The position numbers were made by a program, and so were the translations under genes. Shown in pieces: positions 20,391 to 31,463 of a DNA stretch of 64,000 nucleotides. The DNA is from Nymphaea colorata. Lineage: Eukaryota; Streptophyta; Magnoliopsida; Nymphaeales; Nymphaeaceae. Every line of letters starts with the position of its first letter. Within the stretch, counting starts at the first letter, position 1. The notes beneath the pieces are model-generated. The model was not told the origin of the DNA. It saw nothing but the letters and a program-made list of their open reading frames with translations, and made no database searches. The stretch spans positions 14,090,040 through 14,154,039 of the forward strand of contig NC_045145.1 of the NCBI RefSeq assembly GCF_008831285.2, written 5' to 3'.

Positions 20391-20547
20391 CTACCTGGTT
20401 GTACTTGTATAAGATATTTTGCACTGTTCCACACTGGTTCTTTTGTGTAGGCATTAATGTGGATAAGGCTTACATTTTGGAAAAGAATTCTTTCTCAGCA
20501 GTGCAATATTTGGAGCATCCGCAATTTTAGACATCAGAAGGTTCTTG

Positions 20548-20553
20548 AATAAA
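20548..20553 (+). terminator. Possible polyadenylation signal of the PH1 gene
   Basis: An AATAAA hexamer lies 158 bases after the PH1 stop codon, a normal distance for a plant 3' UTR, and precedes the convergent GH5 gene end at 20941. Plant poly(A) signals are loose, so this is suggestive only. Confidence 0.4.
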
Positions 20554-21055
20554 CTTTGTGATACACAAGTCCAACTTTTTGATGGTTCGGCCAAAAAATC
20601 CTCATTTGTCCATAGCTCCTGGAAAATGACAGTTCTGATGTTTTTTGCTTACAATCCTTGATGAAAGAGCAAACACAAACAGAGAGATGCCGCTAGAAAT
20701 GGTACCACACCAAGGTGTTTCCTTGAGCAAGATCCTGCAGGAGGTAACCAAGAAAGGAAAAGAAAAGAACATAAGAAGAAACCATTTTTTGGACATATCA
20801 GAGGCCAACCCAAGAGATGTATGCCTATATACCTTGTTATGGTTGTATCTGGGCATAGCATGAATTACCAATATTTTAACAACAAGCAGTCAAAACAAAC
20901 TCTGGGATAAATATTTAAAAAGTATGTCTAACTAAGCAAGTTATAAGATGCTCACATTACCAAATTCAAGGTAATTGTTTCTAATGCTCCGTTCAAAGTC
21001 CCACTGCATTCTTACATACTTGAGAGTCCAATATGCCCATCCAAAAGAAGCTGCA

Positions 21056-21065
21056 TTATAATATT
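21056..21065 (-). other. Single-base frameshift in the last GH5 exon
   Basis: Reading GKAQLQI from 5' the frame runs into TAA at once. Shifting by one base restores YNAASFGWAYWTLK, the expected continuation. The extra base is a T in the TATTATAAT stretch. Confidence 0.8.
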
Positions 21066-22062
21066 TGCAATTGCGCTTTTCCATAAGGTTGGTATTGCTC
21101 CTTGGAACTGTTTGTTACATTCCATTCATTCACCCATTCCCCTGAGAAAAACATAACTTGCTTATTTATGCTAATATTCCCAAGAGATGCAAAACAAAAG
21201 GTGAACTCTTCTATTGACATGAGAATGTTCTGGAAACAAGTAAGAAAGAACAGATTGGCATGTTATTTAATTTTACTGAACTAAAGATATAGCTCACTCA
21301 TTAACGACTAAGTATACTTAGGCCAAATGAAGGGATTGCTTGAAGTTTGCTAGGGGTTATTAACCATGAAGAAGCCCTAGTTCACCATTTCTCTAGGTTA
21401 CAAATTTATGAGATCAACCTAATGCAAGTATTCAGGTTCTAAATTTTTGTTGAACTCTAAACTCATCGAAGACAAAACTGTGGATATGTCAATTGTGCTA
21501 TGAAAAAAAAAAGGATAAGGAATAGTTCTCCATTTCTAAAGTTTCAACAGAAATATATTCAAATTATTTGAGATAATAGAGCTGGTATGTACTTATTGCA
21601 CAGTGTATAGCAAGAGAAACTCTTAAGTTTTCTCATTGTTAAGATCCAAGATGTTGGTTGTCCCTGAAATCCTGTAAACGCTTTCCAAAAATCAAGAGCG
21701 TCCTTTTCCATTTTCTCATACTCATCAGGTAAAACCTGTATTATTGAATAAGTTAAGCTAGGACACACACCAATAAAAACAAGAGGTCCGTTTGTCTTGT
21801 TCAAGGCTTGCAGTTGATTTTTTCTGTTCTGATATATATGTCTGATATTGTCCTCAGCACTCATGTTAGTGAAAAAATTTTCAAACAGATTGTAGAAGTG
21901 TAAATCCACTACAATGTTTGCAAAACCAATATTGGCTTGACACAACTCAAGTGGGTCAGCATTGCCAATTCTTTCACAGATTATGACATACACAGAAGAA
22001 GAGTAGTTCCACACCATTTGATAGCCTTTTGAGTAATATGAAACCAGGACTTCAAGTGGTAC

Positions 22063-22065
22063 TCA
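22063..22065 (-). other. In-frame TGA in the GH5 gene
   Basis: The frame reads LLNEPSAS, then TGA, then VPLEVLVSYY. Relatives have ASGVPL here, so a single GGA to TGA change explains it. No splice sites flank it that could remove the codon. Confidence 0.85.
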
Positions 22066-23824
22066 AGATGCAGAAGGTTCGTTGAGAAGCTCAATGCCCA
22101 ACATAGCAGGATGGGCGGCATACCTGGAACATGTAAATACATAAGTTCGCTGAACACATCCAATCCTTGATAATATAACTAGATTTGACAATGTAATCAG
22201 GTAGTGCATATTATCACCATAAATAAAACCCCAAACACTGCAAACTACTTCTGTATGTACAAGCAAGCTTCCCTCATTACCGTAAAAGAGCTTTATGCAT
22301 GTGTGTTGATAACATTCAGCATGAACTTACAATTTTTAAGATTTTACCGAGGCTTCATAACAAGCGGGCACTTTTTCATGGATGAAATGGAAGTTGAGTA
22401 CTACACAGCTTACAAGGAAGGATAATGGTACATCTAATTCTGCCTCAAAGCTATATCAGTGGCACCTAGCAATAAGTCTTCAAACAGGAAATCATACAAA
22501 AACTGTCAACATACAGAATGGTTTAGCAGGCAACTACAAATCATAAATGAAGGCAACAAAATGAGCTTTAAATATTGGGATGCTCACAAGTGGGCCAAGC
22601 AGGAGATATCCAATCAGTGGGATTAAGATTGGCTTTTGGTTAGCAGTTGCTGCTTCTATAGACCAAAATCAGCATACTCCACCCGATCAAGGACATGTGA
22701 CACTGTTCACACAGCACCTGGTTTTAACACGATGTCAGACAGCCCCAGATGATTAAATGTGAGTAATGCATGTAAAAATATAATGACCATAATTTCTTCT
22801 CTCCTTTTCTAATCATATGAATCATATGACTAGCACTTCCATGCAAGCTAAACAGGTTCACCTGAATCCAGTTTGAAGGGCATAATCGATTTTGTAGTAC
22901 CTTTTGGAAAATATAGCAACTAATACAGATATAGGAAGATGGCCTCATAGAAAGCAATGAACACTTTACTGTCCGATGGATATGTTGTTCAGGAATTCAC
23001 AACACCAGAAAGGCTCCAGTCCTTTTGATGTGTTCAGTCATCAGTGATGACTTAGTTTGGACAGCCAAGCTGATGGCAGGCAGGTTCTTTTCCAAAGGCA
23101 TGTCGAAGGGCAATAACATTGGAACTACTCTCTGTTAATTGTTCTGATTTAATATAAGAGCTGTGTCATGTTACTGACACTCCACTTAATTCTTCGTCGC
23201 CCTTCAGAATATGTCGTACCAGACTTTTATCCCATTTCCGTATTTCTCCCAATTTCTTATTTTATTTACTTGTCTTGTTCTTCAGTATTAACTTAATTTG
23301 TGTGTACAGTTCTTTAGAAATTGTAAACTATGTTAGCTTTAAAAGACAAATCAACTTGACTGTATGATCATAATGTAACGTACCTGCAGTAGATCATTTT
23401 TTAAAATAGCATGATAAAGCATGCCATTTTATAAATTTGTCTGAGAAAATAAGGATATTGACGGCAAAGCAGCATGTTCTCGTGGGTGGAAACTTGTACT
23501 TATTTATTAACCGACCTTACCTGGAAGATAAAAAATCAATAACTACCAGACTCCGTGAGATATACGAGGGGTTACTAGCCCAATCTGAAGAATCGTCTCT
23601 GCTAGCACTGTGTTCCATCTCATTTTGAGATGCAGGTGCTGCGTGAAGGTCAATTATGCACTTTAGGCCAAACGCCCTGCATCCAATATTTTGAAAACTT
23701 CATTGATCAATTTCATGCATAAAATAAGAATGCCTGCAAAAGAATAATTTCAATAAAATGCAGAAACATTTTTCCTAAAAGAAAACAAAATAAAGAGAAC
23801 CGGTAGTGATGTTAGGGTGGAAAA

Positions 23825-23842
23825 GGGGGGGGGGGGGGGGGG
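23825..23842. repeat. 18-base poly(G) run just inside a GH5 intron
   Basis: An uninterrupted run of 18 G on the plus strand (18 C in the transcript), 14 bases inside the intron that follows the exon ending at 23856. Such runs are rare in this AT-rich window and are prone to sequencing and slippage error. Confidence 0.9.
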
Positions 23843-26050
23843 AAACAAGACCTACTGTGCCCATAAGAAGGCATTATCCAAAGCTGCCAATGTCCCACCT
23901 ACAAAAGGAGCTGGAGGGTTAGGGTCTTGTGCAATCCACCATCCAACAGGAATTCTGACAGCATTAATGCCATGTAGAGATAGGAATCTAAAATCCTCTG
24001 GTGTGACAAAGCTATCTCGGTGTTGCTGCACATTTTGAAAGTAAAGAACAATATTATAAGAATATGACATTTCTGTCCCATATATACTATTCAAGCATGC
24101 TACCCTTTTCACATAAGAATGTGCGAAGAGGTGATCACATGAATCACAATACCAATTAAGGTAATTGACTTTGCAATTCAATGTCTCAAACTGGCCTCTA
24201 CATTCTTCTGTTTATCAATTTATACTTTTGTTAGGAGGCACTAGTTACAACCTGCCGTCTGTCAGGTCATTTTAAAGAGAAGATGTGTTGATTTTTTTTC
24301 TTCAAATAAATTCCAATTCAGACAGGTCTATTTGTTTCTTAAACAGAAAAAGCATGTCACTTGGTTGGAACAAAAATAAGAGCAAAAACAAGCACATAAA
24401 GTATTTCTCTTGACATTGGGAATTACCTTTATAACTGATTTAGCTTTAACAGGCTCATAGCCATTAGCAAGTTGGTAATCTCCATGCAAATCATTTGCAA
24501 AGATTATCATATCAAATGGTGCAGCATTATCACCCCAATCTGGTACACCCTGATAATATGCTGTCAGCTGATACACTGACCTAGTCTTGAAGCAACCGAC
24601 AGAAAATACTTTATCAGAAGATACTCATAGAATCATGGACTCAATGAACTAATATGAATTCGGGTATGGGCATTCAAAAGGATTGCTTGAAATAGAATCA
24701 AGTACCTGCAAATAAATCTGCATTGTGAGCAGCTTAATGTGGACCTTGTTCTGGTATCTTTCAATCAGAAAGTTTTCCGCCATTGTTGATGATTCAGCTG
24801 TTGCTGAAATAATCAGTGCTTCATTATCAAATGTCAGGAATTTCCCTCGAAGTGTTTGGAATTGAAAGATCTCTTCAGATATCCTCCACAACTAGTAAAA
24901 GTAAAAAGCAGAAAATATATCGAGGTTCACAAAAGGAATATTAGAAAAGTATCCTTGAAGAAAATGTCAGCCACAAAAAAAATAATCACAAAATTCACGG
25001 CATAAGTAGCACCAATGCAAAATGCTTAAACCCCAAATCAAATTGTAGAGAGGCGAAGGGGAAATTAATTGACTTAACTACATACGATGGAAGAGCCCCA
25101 ACCATAATAGAGCAAATTTTAACTGCAAATGAGTTGAATGTAATAAATGAACGGGTAATGAAGTGGACTTGAGATAATGAAAAGGGTTTGATCTTATTAT
25201 CTGAATATGCAAAGTAATCTGTTTCAACTCTCTATAACTTTACAAAATATGAGTAATATGCATAAACAATTATAGAAATAGATTGAATTTTAAATCTGCT
25301 AGTCTGTTTCCCGGACAACATGCTACGCCAGAAACTTATGAGTATAGTCACTATAATATAGTTTATCACAAGGTCAAGCTTGCCCGAGGTTACGCTTAAC
25401 TTATGGCTGGAATACAATTTAAATAGTTTACAAGGTAGCACAATTCAATAGTATTAGAAATTTTTTGGATCGCTGTTTAAATTTCAAGGATCTAAAGCTC
25501 AGAATATGGCCAAGTTATAGATTATTTACATCTCTTTCTCGATGCTGAAGAAAGAACTTTACTTCCAAAAGATTTTCGTCTAAACATTGACGACAAATTC
25601 ACAATAACTACTCCGTTGGTCTTGACTAGGGACACCAACAATTACCACAGATAACTAAAATAAAATTACCTTAAACGTTTCCCATGAAGATGCATTGTCT
25701 CTGCCAACCGTGATATTGGAGACACCACCATTCTCGATACTCATATACTTCTGTAGCATTACAGATTTGAACTGCACTTTGGTTCCATCCTACAATCCTA
25801 CCGGAAAAGAAACAAGGGTTCGAGACAGAACTGCCATAAATGTAAGTGCACGTCGAGGATTAGAAACTCCACAAATGGAAGGAACACGTACAAGCATATC
25901 GCCATTTGGGATCCCATCAAACAGTGAAGGTTTTATCCATCCCTCCACCAACAACCATCCGCCCAAATTTACACCTCTTACTTCAGGTGCACCGTTCAGC
26001 TCTCCCACTAGGCAGGCAATTTCAGGCATTGTCGAAGATTGCAAATTCAT

Positions 26051-29000
26051 TATCTGGTTAGAATTGATTAAAATAGGCCATACAACAGAAGACCCCCAAA
26101 ATACAGTAGAAAAGAAAAATACTTACCTGAGAATTGTTCTTTACAAATAAATACAAAATACAGAAGAACAAGACACACGAAATTGGTAATCATGATCTCC
26201 GCCCAGTATTGAAGGTTCGAAATGACAAGGGAGCGGAATGATAATGAAAAATCTCAACGAACACAGTTTGGCAACTTTTACTTCCATCTTCCAGTACCTA
26301 CGTACACATTCCATCCCAGACGTTGGCTTCTCCACAGACATAAATAACAAATTTCAACGAAAATCCTTTTTTTAAGATCCAATTTATCGAGGGTTCAAAA
26401 TAATGTCCACATGTTTTCCTCATACCAAAAAGAGGGGAAGAAAGGATAATACCTTGATTGAGGACACCACACAAAGATTTAACGATTAAAATGGAATCGT
26501 CCAGTGATGATGCAAAGAGCTCGAATTTACGATGGTGATTGACATAACAGCGGAAACGGCAACTTGGTAGGCACCAAACGTGCAAAACAAGCAAGAGAAA
26601 GTGATCCCCACGGAAAAGAGGAAGCGAGAGAGAGAGAGAGAGAGATCGCCTCCATTATTGCAGTTTGCTTCCGTACTGAAATGATGAAGAAGTTGATGAA
26701 GCAATACGAGACAGGACGCGACAGCCACGTCTTTCAAGAATCAACCTTTCACCGTCTATGTCATAGTTACCACTAGATGATGCGATGAAGCTGGAACCCA
26801 ATGTTGTGAAAGATATTACAACATAAGCGACGTAATTAGAGGAAGCAATGTAAAGCGGCAGACGCACAGAAAGCAGGAAAACCAATTTTAGATAAATTTC
26901 TCAGTTGTCCAGAGCGAGCGAAAGAGATATTCAAGTGTTTCTTTCTCCATCTTCATGAACGAATCAATAACAAGCAAACGCGTTGAATTGGGATCGTCCA
27001 TGTATTGAAGAAACAGTGCTTCCCAACTGATAAAGGTCGCACGCTTACTTTTCTCTTTCCAAAGATTGACGTTGTTTTGCAACTTAATGTGCACTCTCTG
27101 TGTGCATGTCAGAGACTCAGAGTAACTTGATCGGAAATTGCACAGTTAAGCGACGTGACACCATACAGCAAGCATAGCAGATGAGTGACAACATTGCCGA
27201 TTATGCTAAGTTTCTGCAAAACGACGCCGTATCACACAGTCCGGAACAGAGCAGAGGACCACAATTTTATCATTGAGGCAAAGTTTAATCTAACCAATAA
27301 CAATGACGGTAAATGTCGCCATTAGCCCATGTAATATCATGTTAAAAGGCCGTGCTTGGCTCACGAGGGCCACAGTGTTGAATGAACCGTTGCGTCGGGT
27401 GTTTGTTATCTCCTTCACTCTTACTTACTGTTCTCTTGCTCCATTGTGAATGTTTGCTCTCACGAATGTGTAATACGAAGGTTGGCCTCTAAAGAAAGCA
27501 TGTTTTCCCAAATAAAAAGATCTTTTATGTAGTTTTTAATATTCAATAAAAATTACTGACATGCTTTAAAAAATTAACAAATAAAAGAAGACACGAGGCA
27601 AGTCAAGTTTAAATAAATCGAGCTCGTGTGAAGTGGACTCGTTTATAACTGGACTTTTAACTCAAACTCAAGCTTACATGGGGGCAAGTTTGAGTCAAGC
27701 CCCAATAAGCTCAACTTGTTGTACATCCCCAGATATTAGAAAAATTTTGGACTTTTTAATCATATTTTACACATCCATCTTACAAGAGCAATCACTTTTT
27801 GAAGGTGAGAAATTTTTTTGCTTCCATAATATTTTTGCAACCAATTTTTCCTGCCTATTTAGATGGAAAAACCAAACCCGAGTTGAGAGATTTTGTCGTT
27901 CCATAAAACACAGAGAGATTGGTGCCCTTACCTTGAAAGCCTATGTATGTATGCTTCAACTTATGTGAGGGACTACCGGTACAACCCTGCGGGGAGTTAG
28001 TCTCCCCTCCTTTTATTGAAACTTATGCAAGAGACTGACGTTCCCAAAGTTCAAACTGCGTCTCAGACACGGAACTGCAACCAGATCCATTTAATGGGAT
28101 CCAGTAAAGGGGGATGGCATTCTAACGCTTATGGGAATCGGAAGGAGTATGAGGCAACCAAATACGAAATCGAATTGGCGATCCACAAGGATCATAACCA
28201 TTTACATGAAAATTGGGTCTTAATTCTTGCCAAATCAGGATTTGGCTTTGGAAACTGGGGTTTCATGAGTTAGAGTCTGATATGGTTAGAGGAGATCCCG
28301 TTTAATCTTCAACCCAGACCAAGTCCGAACCGTTTACAATATCCCTACACCAGAATGGTTCTTTGTCGTGTAAATAAAAATAAAAAACTCGAAGCAATAG
28401 CTAGGATTTCTAGGTAGTATTTATGGATTGTGATACCTTTTCCTTTTGTTCCACAATAAATAAAAATATTGGGAACAAATGAAAAGTATGTGACTAATTA
28501 GTTAGAACAAGAGAGAAGAGACGTTAATGCCATTTCCAGCTACAGTTTTTCACAATTCAGTACATTTTTCACCTGATTTCAAGAAGATGTACTGTATAAA
28601 AGAAGGCATGGACTTTGTTTCTGTTTGTTTGAATACTTTTAGAAAAGAGGCGGTGAGTTTGAAATGGAATGGTTACCAAAGCAACCAAATGTGTTCCGAG
28701 AATATTACATTTTTGGAGAATAGACCTTTTATCATTTCCTTATCAACTTGCATTCAGGTCGGGGAGGGGGAAAACGCCTGGCCAGCAGCAGAGCCAAGAT
28801 TTTTTTTTTTTTCCAAAAAAAAAATCCGGCTATTGTACAATTTTCAAAATTTTTACTATGGCCAAATAAAATTTACATGGCCCCTGTTCTTGCTGTTTGG
28901 CCTAGAGAAGAGGCAAGATGATCGCCATGACATATCTCTTTGCTCTGCTTGTAGGGTCAGTGCTTCATGACATGATCGACGATGATGAGGCGTCTTACGG

Positions 29001-31463
29001 GGTATACCAAATTAGTCATGAATCATTAGATTCGATACTTTATGTGCTTTCCTTTGTACTGTGTGGCATATTCAATGTAGACCAGGAATCAATAGCCAAT
29101 CAACTCTGCAAGGGGCCATAAAATATTTTGTCTTAGCATTTTCTATCAACATTTTCTGAAATTTTCGCTTCCTCTACCATCGGTTTTCGTATAAGTACTA
29201 TTGTGAACCATGGTTGGCTGAAAAATGTCCATTCCCCCTTCCCTCTCTCTCTCTCTCTCTCTCTCTCTCACGCAAGGAGTCTTAGGATGAGGAATGGCTT
29301 TCAGAATGATCACATGCCAAGTTGATTAGAAAGTAGAAGATCAAATAAATAGTGGCAGTATACGTGACACTATTGCCATGTAACTGTTTGTGGGTGTAAT
29401 TAAAATATACTTCCTCATTAATATACATAAACAATATTGTAGCGCAAATCAAGCACGAGAAAACTGACCAAGTTGTTCTTCAATCGAGGTATCTGCAAGG
29501 AGGAGGAGATCAACACTAGTTAATGGAGGTGAACCCGATTAACGACAACCATGACTTGCGAGGATGACTCCATGGAAAACCTAAGTAGAGTGCAGAGCAG
29601 CAGGCCAGCTGGCGAACTCCAACTTAGTTTAAAATGTAAAAGCATCCCACTTTCCAACAACGTCCTAATGGAAGCATATATACTCTAGTAACAATAATGA
29701 GCGATCAAATTAAATTCACACATATAAGTTTTTCCTTTCATATTCACAAGAGAAAGTGCATACATGTATGCGTCCACACGTGCACGCACACACACTCGAG
29801 AGACGCAGAGCGTGTGTGCTTTTGGGTCCTGTTCTTCCTCCTTTCAAGAAGGGGGCAAGTGCGTCCCACTCAAAAAAAGGAGGGGCATGTGTGCGTGTGA
29901 CTATATGTGTGTGTTTATTCATATAATTCCCTTACAAATGCAAGAAGATACATTTTTTATATTTAAATTCTCTAAAAAAAATAATACTCCTCTGGAGTGC
30001 TCCATGATAAAAAAAAAAGAAAAAAAATCCTAATGATGGAATTTATGTGTGTCCTCTAGTCATCATGCTTGAATAACTTATGCTGAATGATCCAAGCTGA
30101 GCTGTAGACTCTATGGGGTATGTTTGCAAGTCCCCTCCACTTGATAGGAAGATTTCACATGCGAATCCAATCCATGGTACAGTAGTTCCACATCCCCACA
30201 TGTGATCCATATATTCCCTTAGGGCCTACAAGAGAATTTCTGTCATTCTTTCATGAGGCTAGCTCATGTGAATGATTGCCTCAGTTTTGCTAAATGATCA
30301 TGGCCTCTCCTATGAACCAATTAATTTCTCTTATGAACCCTTTCATCATTTCTGTTCGTTTTCCTTTCCTTGGTGAGAAAATCTGATCTTTAAGGATCAA
30401 GCCACTTAACGACTCCCTTCCATTCATCTTAGATATAATCCCCTTTCGCAACATGTTCTTCATCTTAATTTGATGGTTCTATGCACCCCACCTTAGACTG
30501 CGTGGAAGGGTTAGAATAAATAAAGAAGAATTGAGATATGTAGAATACCAACTCAAAAACAAAGAAGCATTGAGTGTGTGCCAATCCACAAAGAATTCTC
30601 AAGTGGCACTTCCCTTCTTCTAGAGTTCGGTGCAATAATACAGAGGACTTGGAATAACGTTACAAGGTCAGACTAACAAAAAAATAATGCACCTTGTTTG
30701 AGACAAACCCACTTTTCCTTGTCTTTTCTTCTACCCTCTTCCACAACATGTATAACACTCTTAAGTGGGAACACACTTGATTACGAAATATTTAAAGTCT
30801 GCTAACCTTTTTTATATAATTTGATTGATTGAGAAGATCGAAATTTAGTTACTCATAAAGTTCATATCTTATAATATACAGCTCAATTTGTCAGCTAACG
30901 TGATTCAAGGCCCCGATTAGAAGACCGCAAGTTTTGTATCGTAGCGACCACTGTCGCCTACTCTAAAGTGACGTGCCTTTACTTCTTTTGCTTCATGATC
31001 ATACTATTGTAAATGCCAAAAGGAAACCAACAAATAAAATATCATGCTGTCTGTACTTTGGATTCCTGGCGACACAAGTTTTTGTTCACATTCCAAAACC
31101 GTGTCATCTCTTTTTCATATGAAATAATGGCACCAACCCTTCGTACACAAGATAAATTCATGCCTTTAAATTTGAATAACTCAGAAGACGCCATGATCTC
31201 CATTCCATTCACATTCACATCCATCATCCTTTGTCACTCAAAATGAGCAGCAGATGGCAGCAGGAGAATTTGCAGTACAACAGTGGAATATGGTATTAAA
31301 TGCAATTGTACAGGGGCGTTTTGCAGGAAAAACCACACCGTGGCAGAAGTTATTTTAGTATGATAGAAAGAGAGGAAGATGCTGGCCATCTTTGGTGAAG
31401 AGGGCCCTCTAGGTTCCGTTTTATGTGAAGAAAAAGAGAAAGAGAGAACCAAGTTGCCCCACT
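26051..31463. other. Intergenic region between the GH5 and bHLH genes
   Basis: About 5.4 kb. The first part (to about 27300) is the upstream region of the GH5 locus; an acceptor-like CCAG just above 26050 leaves room for a leader exon, which I could not identify. A (GA)n run lies at about 26629-26645 and a (CT)n run at about 29248-29270. A degenerate AT-rich dispersed repeat lies at 28785-28890. None of the open frames here (for example 28527-28970 or 31013-31246 on plus) shows a domain, and I call no gene. Confidence 0.5.
28785..28890. repeat. Degenerate dispersed repeat
   Basis: Begins near GCAGAGCCAAGATTTTT and ends near ACATGGCCCC, with CAAAATTTTTAC between. The layout resembles the segments at 4170-4515 and 62700-62870. 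Probably the remains of a transposable element. Confidence 0.35.

Larger units (their letters stand above)
20941..26050 (-). pseudogene. GH5 glucan 1,3-beta-glucosidase gene, broken by a stop codon and a frameshift
   Basis: Exons read on the minus strand: 26050-25892, 25789-25670, 24891-24706, 24585-24427, 24025-23856, 23676-23521, 22123-21771, 21141-20941. All have GT-AG borders, matching phases and family-typical lengths (about 500 codons). Recognisable in order: VRGVNLGGWL, the fascin-like insert starting DGTKVQFKSV, INAVRIPVGWWIA, IIDLHAAP, the acid/base Glu in LLNEP, the nucleophile Glu in GEWVNEW, and FGWAYWTLK. Such enzymes trim beta-1,3-glucan in plant walls. Two lesions break it: an in-frame TGA at 22063-22065, five codons after the NEP glutamate, where relatives have Gly; and one extra base at about 21056-21065 in the last exon, after which the family sequence resumes in another frame to TAA at 20941. 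Otherwise the gene is well preserved, so loss is recent, or the sequence has errors. The start is uncertain: the ATG at 26050 gives no clear signal peptide, and a leader exon may lie upstream or be lost. It is convergent with PH1. Confidence 0.85.

Noticed and set aside
21559-22017. Minus-strand open frame read straight through as the GH5 C-terminus without the GEW nucleophile
   Set aside because: The part below 21771 is intron: a donor GTGTGT at 21770 and a real exon at 21141-20941 carrying GEWVNEW and FGWAYWTLK restore the family order.
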